Source: Kitasatospora sp. SUK 42
GTDB lineage: Bacteria; Actinomycetota; Actinomycetes; Streptomycetales; Streptomycetaceae
Assembly: GCF_015776785.2 (NCBI RefSeq)
Contig: NZ_LFMD02000002.1
Location: 1,226,854 to 1,290,853, forward strand
Length of the DNA: 64,000 bases
Direction: 5' to 3'
Shown piece by piece: positions 27,661 to 35,629 of this stretch. The notes beneath the pieces are model-generated. The model had not been told where the DNA came from. It saw nothing but the letters and a program-made list of their open reading frames with translations, and did no database searches. Each line of letters begins with the position of its first letter. Position 1 is the stretch's first letter. A program made the translations under genes and the position numbers.

Positions 27661-29061
27661 TCAGTGCGCGGCGCGGCCGGTCAGGAAGCCCAGCAGGTCC
27701 TGGCGGGTGACGATGCCCTTGGGCTTGCCCTCCACCAGCACGACCGCCGCGTCGGCCTTCTCCAGCACCGTCATCAGGTTGGTGACGGTCTCGCCCGAGC
27801 CGACCACCGGCAGCGGCTTGGACATCACCTTGTCCAGGGTGTCGGTCAGCTCGATGTCCTTGGCGAAGACGCCCTCCAGCAGCAGCTTCTCGACCACCGA
27901 GCCGATCACCTCGCCGGCCATGATGTCCGGGTGCCCGGCGCCCGGGGAGACCACCGGCATCTGCGAGACGCCGTACTCGCGCAGCACCCGGACCGCCTCG
28001 GCGACGGTCTCGTTGGGGTGCATGTGGACGAACTGCGGGATGCCGCCCTGCTCGATGGCCTCCTTGCGGGCCAGCACCTCACCGATGTGGGCCTCGTCGG
28101 TGGCCGAGGGCAGGAAGCCGTAGTCGGCCATCCAGTCGTCGTTGAAGATCTTCGACAGGTAGCCGCGGCCGCCGTCCGGCAGCAGCACCACCACGACGTC
28201 GTCGGGCCCGAGCCCGCGGGCGACCTCCAGCGCGGCCACCACGGCCATGCCGCAGGAGCCGCCGACCAGCAGACCCTCCTCCTTGGCCAGGCGGCGGGTC
28301 ATCTGGAACGAGTCCTTGTCGGAGACGGCGACGATCTCGTCCGCGACGTTGCGGTCGTAGGCGGTCGGCCAGAAGTCCTCACCGACGCCCTCGACCAGGT
28401 AGGGACGGCCGGTGCCGCCCGAGTAGACCGAGCCCTCCGGGTCGGCGCCGATCACCTTGACCTTGCCGCCGGAGACCTCCTTCAGGTAGTTGCCGGTGCC
28501 GGAGATGGTGCCGCCGGTGCCGACGCCCGCCACGAAGTGGGTGATCTTCCCCTCGGTCTGCTCCCACAGCTCCGGGCCGGTGGAGTGGTAGTGCGAGGCC
28601 GGGTTGTCCGGGTTTGAGTACTGGTCCGGCTTCCAGGCGTTCGGGGTCTCCCGGACGAGGCGGTCGGAGACGTTGTAGTACGAGTCCGGGTGCTCGGGGG
28701 CGACGGCGGTCGGGCAGACGACCACCTCGGCGCCGTAGGCGCGCAGGGTGTTGATCTTGTCGGTGGACACCTTGTCCGGACAGACGAAGATGCACTTGTA
28801 GCCCTTCTGCTGGGCCACGATCGCCAGGCCGACACCGGTGTTGCCGGAGGTCGGCTCGACGATGGTGCCGCCCGGCTTGAGGGCGCCCGAGGCCTCGGCG
28901 GCCTCGATCATGCGCATCGCGATGCGGTCCTTCACCGAACCACCGGGGTTGAAGTACTCGACCTTCGCCAGCACGGTCGCGCTGATGCCCTCGGTGACCT
29001 TGTTCAGCTTGACCAGCGGCGTGTTGCCGACCAGGTCGATGATCGAGTTGTGGTACCGCAC
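27661..29061 (-). CDS. cbs: cystathionine beta-synthase (PLP domain plus CBS pair)
   Basis: A 466-residue enzyme. The N-terminal ~330 residues are a cysteine-synthase fold (NTPLVKLNKV, GGSVKDRIA with PLP Lys, EPTSGNTGVGLA, GTGGTISGTG). The C-terminal ~120 residues hold two CBS domains. It condenses serine or O-acetylserine with homocysteine or sulfide. GTG start at 29061 follows GGGAGGA. Together with metB it links Met and Cys metabolism. Confidence 0.9.
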   Translation of the reverse strand: MRYHNSIIDLVGNTPLVKLNKVTEGISATVLAKVEYFNPGGSVKDRIAMRMIEAAEASGALKPGGTIVEPTSGNTGVGLAIVAQQKGYKCIFVCPDKVSTDKINTLRAYGAEVVVCPTAVAPEHPDSYYNVSDRLVRETPNAWKPDQYSNPDNPASHYHSTGPELWEQTEGKITHFVAGVGTGGTISGTGNYLKEVSGGKVKVIGADPEGSVYSGGTGRPYLVEGVGEDFWPTAYDRNVADEIVAVSDKDSFQMTRRLAKEEGLLVGGSCGMAVVAALEVARGLGPDDVVVVLLPDGGRGYLSKIFNDDWMADYGFLPSATDEAHIGEVLARKEAIEQGGIPQFVHMHPNETVAEAVRVLREYGVSQMPVVSPGAGHPDIMAGEVIGSVVEKLLLEGVFAKDIELTDTLDKVMSKPLPVVGSGETVTNLMTVLEKADAAVVLVEGKPKGIVTRQDLLGFLTGRAAH

Positions 29062-29274
29062 GGGGGGTCCTCCCGGTCTGTGGGCATGCGAGTGCTTTCG
29101 GTACTGCAAGCCTATGGCGTGGCACCAGCCCCGGAACTCCCCTCCCACCCACCTCCCCCAATGGCCCACCGCGCTCCCCGGCCCGGTACTCCCACCCCCT
29201 ATCCGGGTAAGAGCGCTGTGCAGGCATTGCCGGGCCCCGGAGGGAACGGCACGAGAACGCGAAGGGGGCACCGG

Positions 29275-30366
29275 ATGCCAGGCGCACAGGACTCGCGGGC
29301 CCGGGTGGCCCGCCGGATCGCCACCGCGGCGGCGTACGGCGGCGGCGGGCTCGGGCTGCTCGGCGTGGGCCTGGTGGGCCTGCTGCTGACCGAGAGCAGG
29401 CTCGCCATCCAGGCCATCGGCATCCTGGAGACGCACCCGCCCAAGGCCGACGGCGTCTACGGCGAGGCCTTCGCCGACCGCTCCGCCGCCCCGCAGCCGC
29501 CGCTGGTCCTGGCCGTCCTCGGCGACTCCACCGGCGCGGGCCTGGGTGTGGCGCGCGCCCGCGAGACCCCGGGCGCCCTGCTGGCCGCGGGCCTGGCCTC
29601 GGTGGCCGAGCGCCCGGTGCGGCTGGTCAACGTGGCCCGCTCCGGCGGCCGCTCCGCCGACCTGTCCGGCCAGCTGGAGCAGGCCCTGCGGCACCGCCCG
29701 GACATCGCCGTGATCATGGTCGGCGCCAATGACGTGACCCGGCACAGCCCGGCCCAGCTGGCCGTCCGCCAGCTCGGCGAGGCGGTCGCGGCACTGCGCG
29801 CCAACGGCTGCGAGGTGGTGGTGGGCACCTGCCCGGATCTCGGCACGATCAAGCCGGTGCGCCCGCCGCTGCGCTGGGTGGCCCGGCGGCTGAGCCGCCA
29901 ACTGGCCGCCGCGCAGACCATCGCGGTGGTGGAGGCGGGCGGGCGCACCGTCTCGCTGGGCTCGCTGCTGGGCCCGGAGTTCGCCACCCGCCCGGAGATG
30001 TTCGCCGCCGACCGCTACCACCCCTCCGCCCAGGGCTACGCCACCGCCACGATGGCCGTGCTGCCCTCGGTGTGCGCCGTGCTCGGCCTGTGGCCGGAGG
30101 AGGACCGCCCGGCCGCGCCGCTGCCCGGCGAACCGGACCTGCCGGGCGAGACGGTGCTGCCGGTCGCGGTGGCCGCCGCCGCGGCGGCCGGGCGGGCGGG
30201 CACCGAGGTCGCGGCCGTGGCCATGGAGGGCGCCGGCCGGCGCTGGGCGCTGCTGCGGCACCGGCTGCGGGTCGGTCCGACACCCGCTTCCGAGGCCGGA
30301 AGGGCGGCCGGCGCGACCCCCGGGAGCACGTCGGCCAGCTCACACGCCGGGGCTGGTGACGGCTGA
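29275..30366 (+). CDS. SGNH/GDSL hydrolase family protein
   Basis: A 363-residue protein with an N-terminal hydrophobic segment (residues ~20-40, membrane anchor or signal). The SGNH blocks are visible: GDSTGAGLG (Ser), GGRSADLSG (Gly), GANDVT (Asn) and DRYHPSAQGY (Asp-His). It is an esterase/lipase-type hydrolase, substrate unknown. The C-terminal ~80 residues are Ala-rich. Divergent from cbs; 62 bp upstream of the thiolase gene. Confidence 0.85.
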   Translation: MPGAQDSRARVARRIATAAAYGGGGLGLLGVGLVGLLLTESRLAIQAIGILETHPPKADGVYGEAFADRSAAPQPPLVLAVLGDSTGAGLGVARARETPGALLAAGLASVAERPVRLVNVARSGGRSADLSGQLEQALRHRPDIAVIMVGANDVTRHSPAQLAVRQLGEAVAALRANGCEVVVGTCPDLGTIKPVRPPLRWVARRLSRQLAAAQTIAVVEAGGRTVSLGSLLGPEFATRPEMFAADRYHPSAQGYATATMAVLPSVCAVLGLWPEEDRPAAPLPGEPDLPGETVLPVAVAAAAAAGRAGTEVAAVAMEGAGRRWALLRHRLRVGPTPASEAGRAAGATPGSTSASSHAGAGDG

Positions 30367-30428
30367 CCTACCAGACGGTAACTTTCCTCCCGGACCGCCA
30401 GTCCGCATCATCCAGCGAGGAGCCCGCC

Positions 30429-31649
30429 ATGCCCGAAGCCGTCATCGTCAGCGCCGCCCGTTCGCCGATCGGCCGGGCCTTCAAGGGCTCGCTGAAGGAC
30501 GTCCGCCCGGACGACCTGACCGCCCACATCATCCAGGCCGCCCTGGCCAAGGTCCCGCAGCTCGACCCGCGCGAGATCGACGACCTGATGCTCGGCTGCG
30601 GCCTGCCCGGCGGCGAGCAGGGCCACAACCTGGCCCGCATCGTGGCCGTGCAGATGGGCATGGACTACCTGCCCGGCGCCACCATCACCCGCTACTGCTC
30701 CTCCTCCCTCCAGACCACGCGGATGGCACTGCACGCGATCAGGGCCGGCGAGGGCGACGTCTTCATCTCGGCCGGCGTGGAGACCGTCTCGCGCAGCGTC
30801 AACGGCACCTCGGACGGCATGCCGGGCACCATGAACCCGATCTTCGACGAGGCCCAGGCCCGTACGGCCAAGCGCGCCGAAGAGGGTGGCGGCGAGTGGC
30901 ACGACCCGCGCGAGGACGGGCTGTTGCCGGACGCCTACATCGCGATGGGCCAGACCGCCGAAAACCTGGCCGCGCTCAAGGGCATCACCCGCGCCGAGCA
31001 GGACGAGTTCGGCGTGCGCTCGCAGAACCTCGCCGAGGCCGCCATCAAGGCCGGATTCTGGGAGCGCGAGATCACCCCGGTGACGCTCCCCGACGGCACC
31101 GTGGTGAGCAAGGACGACGGCCCGCGCGCCGGCGTCACCCTGGAGGGCGTGACGGGCCTGAAGCCGGTGTTCCGCCCCGACGGCACCGTTACCGCCGGTA
31201 ACTGCTGCCCGCTGAACGACGGCGCGGCCGCGCTGGTCATCATGTCCGACACCAAGGCCCGCGAGCTCGGCATCACCCCGCTCGCCCGGGTGGTCTCCAC
31301 CGGCGTCAGCGCGCTCTCCCCCGAGATCATGGGCTACGGCCCGGTCGAGGCCTCCCGACAGGCGCTCAAGCGCGCCGGCCTGACCATCGGCGACATCGAC
31401 CTGGTCGAGATCAACGAGGCCTTCGCGGCCCAGGTCATCCCCTCCTACCGGGACCTCGGCATCGACCTGGACAGGCTGAACGTCAACGGCGGCGCCATCG
31501 CCGTCGGCCACCCCTTCGGCATGACCGGCGCCCGGATCACCACCACCCTCATCAACTCCCTCCAGTGGCACGACAAGCAGTTCGGCCTGGAGACGATGTG
31601 CGTCGGCGGCGGCCAGGGCATGGCCATGGTCATCGAGCGCCTCAGCTGA
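30429..31649 (+). CDS. acetyl-CoA acetyltransferase (thiolase)
   Basis: A 406-residue thiolase. The acyl-enzyme Cys is in the motif [25 protein letters not shown] holds the catalytic His, and CVGGGQGMA the second Cys. It acts in fatty-acid breakdown or acetoacetyl-CoA formation. Ribosome site GAGGAG. It may be cotranscribed with the SGNH gene. Confidence 0.92.
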   Translation: MPEAVIVSAARSPIGRAFKGSLKDVRPDDLTAHIIQAALAKVPQLDPREIDDLMLGCGLPGGEQGHNLARIVAVQMGMDYLPGATITRYCSSSLQTTRMALHAIRAGEGDVFISAGVETVSRSVNGTSDGMPGTMNPIFDEAQARTAKRAEEGGGEWHDPREDGLLPDAYIAMGQTAENLAALKGITRAEQDEFGVRSQNLAEAAIKAGFWEREITPVTLPDGTVVSKDDGPRAGVTLEGVTGLKPVFRPDGTVTAGNCCPLNDGAAALVIMSDTKARELGITPLARVVSTGVSALSPEIMGYGPVEASRQALKRAGLTIGDIDLVEINEAFAAQVIPSYRDLGIDLDRLNVNGGAIAVGHPFGMTGARITTTLINSLQWHDKQFGLETMCVGGGQGMAMVIERLS

Positions 31650-31707
31650 CCCGCCGAACACGCTCCGAAGGGTCTGGACCACCCGTTTGGAGTGACGCAG
31701 CGTAATT

Positions 31708-31748
31708 GAGGGCCGGATCACACCGCGAGGTCGATCCGGCCCTCTTTT
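31708..31748 (+). terminator. rho-independent terminator after thiolase gene
   Basis: Stem GAGGGCCGGATC (31708-31719) with its complement at 31733-31744, followed by TTTT (31745-31748). Confidence 0.85.
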
Positions 31749-31939
31749 CGGTCGATTCCGGCTCGAAAATCGACACTGCGGAGCGGATCAACTCCACTGT
31801 GTAGAACGGTGTTACCTAACAATTTGGGGACAAGAGCGAAAGTCCTGGACGATTTGGACATTCGCCACTGCAGTAACAGCCCCGCATGCGGCAGTGTGGA
31901 CACGTAACCCCGTTCCGCTCCTCGCTAGGAGTACGTTCC

Positions 31940-32881
31940 GTGAGCGCCGTCTACACCATCCTGCTGCTGATCCTGATCACCGTGTCGACCGCCGTGCTGC
32001 TCGGCCTCCGGGGACTCTCACGCCGGCTGGACGCACAGGCCGCGGCCCAGGCCGCGCCCGCGCCGGTGGACGAGGCCGCGATACGCCGGGCCGTCACCGA
32101 GGCGCTCGCCGCCGACCGCGAGCGGGAGATCACCGAGGCCCGGGCGTTCTGGGCCGAGCAGGAGGCCCGCGCGGCCGAGGACGCGCCGCTGTTCGACTCC
32201 CCCTTCACCGGGGTCTTCACCGGCACCGACGAGTGGCCGCTCTTCTTCCCCCGCCCCACCGGCCCGCAGGAGGCCGCCGACAACGCCGGGACGATGGACC
32301 CGGAGTTCGGCGAGGCGCTGCGCTCCGCGCTGGAGGACCTGATCAACGAGGGCGGCACCGGCCCGGCCGAGTCCGGCGGCGAGGGCGGCGCCCCGCTGCG
32401 CCCCGGCCAGCCGGTCGGCGAGACCGCCAAGGAGGCCCGGGCCCGGCGCGAGGCCGACCTGCTGGCCACCGGCCTGGAGGCCGGACTGCTGGACGCCGAA
32501 CCGGCCGTGGAGGACGCCCCGGTGGCCACGCCCGACCCCCGCCGCCACCCCTCGCACCCCGACTTCGTACCGAGCCAGACGCCGTCCCGCGAGTGGACCG
32601 ACACCCGGCTGGCCGCCCTCGCCGAGGAGGCCGTCGCCCTGATCGACGTCCGCCCGGGCCCGCTGGGCACCCTGGACGTGTACGCCTTCGCCGACGGCAC
32701 CACCCTGTGCGTGGCCCCGGGCGACCGGGAGGCCGCGTACCGGCTGATCGACGCCGTCCGCGCCGGTGAGCACGTCCGACTGCTCGGCGGCTCGCGCTTC
32801 TCCGGTTCGTACTCGCTGACCTTCTCCACCGACGAGGAGGCCGTGTACGTGCTCGCGGACCGGGTGGTCGCCAGCATCTGA
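31940..32881 (+). CDS. membrane-anchored hypothetical protein
   Basis: A 313-residue protein starting at GTG 31940 after AGGAG. One N-terminal membrane helix (SAVYTILLLILITVSTAVLL) is followed by an Ala/Glu-rich coiled segment and a conserved-looking C-terminal domain (EWTDTRLAALAEEAVALIDV through YVLADRVVASI). No known motif. Preceded by ~290 bp without another gene; its promoter is not resolved. Confidence 0.75.
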   Translation: MSAVYTILLLILITVSTAVLLGLRGLSRRLDAQAAAQAAPAPVDEAAIRRAVTEALAADREREITEARAFWAEQEARAAEDAPLFDSPFTGVFTGTDEWPLFFPRPTGPQEAADNAGTMDPEFGEALRSALEDLINEGGTGPAESGGEGGAPLRPGQPVGETAKEARARREADLLATGLEAGLLDAEPAVEDAPVATPDPRRHPSHPDFVPSQTPSREWTDTRLAALAEEAVALIDVRPGPLGTLDVYAFADGTTLCVAPGDREAAYRLIDAVRAGEHVRLLGGSRFSGSYSLTFSTDEEAVYVLADRVVASI

Positions 32882-32895
32882 CGGCGGATCACCGC

Positions 32896-32960
32896 CACGG
32901 CAGCGCGAAGGCCGCCCGGGTCAGGGGGTTACCGACCCGGGCGGCCTTCGCGCTGCCGTG
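32896..32960. terminator. bidirectional terminator with 27-bp stem
   Basis: Perfect 27-bp inverted repeat, arms 32896-32922 and 32934-32960, between two convergent genes. Confidence 0.85.
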
Positions 32961-32961
32961 C

Positions 32962-33330
32962 TCAGGCGCAGAGCGCCGCCGTCTCACGCACCGCCACGAG
33001 GGCCCCGGACAGCACCTCGGCGGCGGCCTCGGGCCCGTCCGGCAGGGCAACCCCGGCGCCCTCGGGCAGGGCCGCCAGCGCGGCCGCCAGGTCGTGCCCG
33101 GCGACGGCCAGTTGGTCCCCCGCCGCGAAGGCCCCGGCGTCCGGGAAGTCCCGCTGCGGCCCGCCCTCCGCCGCCAGCGCCAGCGCGGCCAGCCGGCGGG
33201 CCAGGGCCAGCACGGCCGCCGCCCGCGAGGGGTGCCCGGGCACGGAGCCCAACAGCTTGCTCTGCGGCAGCGAGCGGAAACGATCCGCCAGGGAGTCCAC
33301 GGCTTCGACCAGGGGCTGTACGTCATGCAT
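32962..33330 (-). CDS. small Ala-rich hypothetical protein
   Basis: A 122-residue protein, MHDVQPLVEAVDSLADRFRS onward, all helical and Ala/Leu-rich, without signal peptide or known motif. The ribosome site is weak. It follows the Bax inhibitor gene (33408-34274) on the same strand, separated by a hairpin, so it is probably transcribed on its own. Confidence 0.7.
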   Translation of the reverse strand: MHDVQPLVEAVDSLADRFRSLPQSKLLGSVPGHPSRAAAVLALARRLAALALAAEGGPQRDFPDAGAFAAGDQLAVAGHDLAAALAALPEGAGVALPDGPEAAAEVLSGALVAVRETAALCA

Positions 33331-33346
33331 GCAGAGGAGCCTAAAC

Positions 33347-33385
33347 GCCGCCGGCCCCGGAGCGGTTCGCTCCGGGGCCGGCGGC
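33347..33385 (-). terminator. hairpin terminator after the Bax inhibitor-1 gene
   Basis: 17-bp perfect arms (33347-33363 / 33369-33385), 5-base loop, 23 bp downstream of the stop at 33408. Confidence 0.8.
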
Positions 33386-33407
33386 AGTGTGGGCACTACG
33401 AGCCGCG

Positions 33408-34274
33408 TCAGTCGTCGCCGCGCAGGATCGCGATCAGCCGCAGCATCTCCATGTAGATCCAGACCAGCGACAGGGTGAGCCCGAAGGCGGCCCGCCAGGA
33501 CTCGCGCTGCGGGGCGCCCTGGGCGATGGCCTCCTCGATCGACGCGAAGTCCAGCGACAGGAAGAAGGCGCCCAGGCCGATGCCGACCAGGCCGACCACG
33601 ATGCCCAGCGGGCCGGAGCGCAGGCCCATGTCGGCGCCGAAGGCCATCGCGATCACGTTGACCAGCATCAGCAGCACGAAGCCCATGGCGATCGCGATGC
33701 CGATCCGCTGGTAGCGCGCGGTGACCCTGATCCGGCCGCTCTTGTAGGCGAACAGCATCGCCGCGAAGACCGCCGCCGTGCCCAGCACCGCCTGGATCAC
33801 GATGCCGTTCAGCATGGTGTTGAAGGCGTGCGAGATGGCGCCCATCGCGAAGCCCTGGAGGGCCGCGTACGTCAGGATCAGCGGCGGGCTGACGCTGCGC
33901 TTGAACGAGATCACCAGGCCGACGACCATGGCCACCAGGCTGGAGGCGATCGCGAAGCCGAAGTTCTCGAACGGCAGCACGAACCAGGCCACCGCACCGG
34001 CGACGACCAGGGTGAGCAGCGTCATGGCGGTGCGGGCGACCACGTCGTCGAGCGTCATCCGCCCGGTGGCCGCGGGGCCGGCCGACGGCCCGTTGTACAT
34101 CTGGTAGAGCTGCTCGTCCGTCAGCGGGCCCTGCCCCTGCGGCTGGGCGTACTGCGTCCCCGCGTAGGGGTTGCCGTACTGACCCCCGGCCTGCGCGGTG
34201 GTACCGAACCCCGCGTAGCCGGGCTCGCGGGTGAAGGACCCCTCCCGCGAGAAGACCGGGTTGCTGCTTCTCAT
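33408..34274 (-). CDS. Bax inhibitor-1/YccA family membrane protein
   Basis: A 288-residue integral membrane protein. A Gly/Tyr/Gln-rich cytoplasmic N-terminus (~75 residues) is followed by seven hydrophobic segments and the C-terminal ILRGDD, typical of the actinobacterial YccA/BI-1 family. Role probably ion/Ca2+ leak or membrane stress; not established here. Confidence 0.88.
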   Translation of the reverse strand: MRSSNPVFSREGSFTREPGYAGFGTTAQAGGQYGNPYAGTQYAQPQGQGPLTDEQLYQMYNGPSAGPAATGRMTLDDVVARTAMTLLTLVVAGAVAWFVLPFENFGFAIASSLVAMVVGLVISFKRSVSPPLILTYAALQGFAMGAISHAFNTMLNGIVIQAVLGTAAVFAAMLFAYKSGRIRVTARYQRIGIAIAMGFVLLMLVNVIAMAFGADMGLRSGPLGIVVGLVGIGLGAFFLSLDFASIEEAIAQGAPQRESWRAAFGLTLSLVWIYMEMLRLIAILRGDD

Positions 34275-34413
34275 TGCTCATTCCCTTCGTGGCGGCACTG
34301 CACCGCCCGCACCCAAGGGTAATGGCTTGGCAAAAATTTCGGGATACGCCGCGAGGAGGATACGGTGAACGGCTCCCGGCGGGGACGCCGGTGGCGCCCC
34401 CGCGGGTGAGCGG

Positions 34414-34495
34414 TGCCCGGAGCCGGACTCGAACCGGCACGGCCTCGCGGCCAAGCAGTTTTAAGCTGCCCGTGTCTGCGTTCCACCATCCGGGC
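34414..34495 (-). tRNA. bldA: tRNA-Leu (anticodon UAA), bldA type
   Basis: Read on the minus strand from 34495: acceptor GCCCGGA pairs with TCCGGGC, the anticodon loop is CTTAAAA (anticodon UAA), there is a long class-II variable arm, and the T arm is GCCGGTTCGAGTCCGGC. Only the first two bases of CCA are encoded. In streptomycetes this tRNA is the only one reading UUA codons, and it controls development and antibiotic genes. The regions on either side (34275-34413 and 34496-34790) hold no protein gene; the tRNA promoter is not resolved. Confidence 0.95.
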
Positions 34496-34790
34496 GTCCT
34501 GCGAAACCACCCTGAGCCTAGTCGCCCGGCTCACCCTTTCGCATGTTCCCAGCCCGGGAAGTTGTCATGTTTCCTTGCCATCTGACGAACTGTTCGGGAT
34601 TCGGCCACGAAGGATAGCGATTCCGGCCATTACGAGCCCTCAGGGTTCACGTCATACCGCAGGAGGAGGGTCCCGCACCTCCCGTACGCCCAGCGGTGGT
34701 CGGCCCAACCGTTCGCCGGAGCGACGCAGGACCATGATCACGAGACGGAGCATGGAGGTACGAATCCGCGAGCCTCCGAGGAGCACCCCC

Positions 34791-35564
34791 GTGACCACGT
34801 CGACCGCAGCCGCCGTCCGTACCGGCCGGGCGGCCGCCCGCGCCACCGGCCTGAACAAGGTCTACGGGGAGGGCGAAACCCGCGTCGTCGCCCTCGACAA
34901 CGTCAGCGTCACCTTCCCCCAAGGCGAGTTCACCGCCATCATGGGCCCCTCCGGCTCCGGCAAGTCCACCCTCATGCACTGCATGGCCGGCCTCGACACC
35001 ATCTCCTCCGGCTCCACCACCATCGGCGACACCGAACTCGTCGGCCTCAGGGACAAGCAGCTCACCCAGCTGCGCCGCGACCACATCGGCTTCATCTTCC
35101 AGGCCTTCAACCTGCTCCCCACGCTCACCGCGCTGGAGAACATCACCCTCCCCATGGACATCGCCGGCCGCAAGGCCGACAAGGCCTGGCTCGACCGCGT
35201 CGTCGACACCGTCGGCCTCTCCGGCCGCCTCAGCCACCGCCCCTCCCAGCTCTCCGGCGGCCAGCAGCAGCGCGTCGCCTGCGCCCGCGCCCTCGCCGGA
35301 AAGCCCGACATCATCTTCGCCGACGAACCCACCGGCAACCTCGACTCCCGCTCCGGCGCCGAGATCCTCTCCTTCCTGCGCAACTCCGTACGCGAACTCG
35401 GCCAGACCGTCGTCATGGTCACCCACGACCCCGTCGCCGCCTCCTACGCCGACCGCGTCGTCTTCCTCGCCGACGGACGCATCGTCGACGAACTCCACAC
35501 CCCCACCGCCGACACCGTCCTGGACCGCATGCGCCGCTTCGACGCCAAGGGCCGCACCAGCTGA
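34791..35564 (+). CDS. ABC transporter ATPase (LolD/MacB-like)
   Basis: A 257-residue ATPase: Walker A GPSGSGKST, signature LSGGQQQRVACARAL, Walker B IIFADEPTGNLD, and the LolD-type Q-loop QAFNLLPTLTALEN. GTG start at 34791 after GAGGAG. It pairs with the FtsX-like permease 65 bp downstream. Exports or extracts a lipophilic or peptide substrate; identity unknown. Confidence 0.9.
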   Translation: MTTSTAAAVRTGRAAARATGLNKVYGEGETRVVALDNVSVTFPQGEFTAIMGPSGSGKSTLMHCMAGLDTISSGSTTIGDTELVGLRDKQLTQLRRDHIGFIFQAFNLLPTLTALENITLPMDIAGRKADKAWLDRVVDTVGLSGRLSHRPSQLSGGQQQRVACARALAGKPDIIFADEPTGNLDSRSGAEILSFLRNSVRELGQTVVMVTHDPVAASYADRVVFLADGRIVDELHTPTADTVLDRMRRFDAKGRTS

Positions 35565-35629
35565 GGCGACACCCCGTCAGGGCCCGACAGCCCGGCCGCC
35601 CGCTCCACCGACCCCTTCCAGGACACCTC

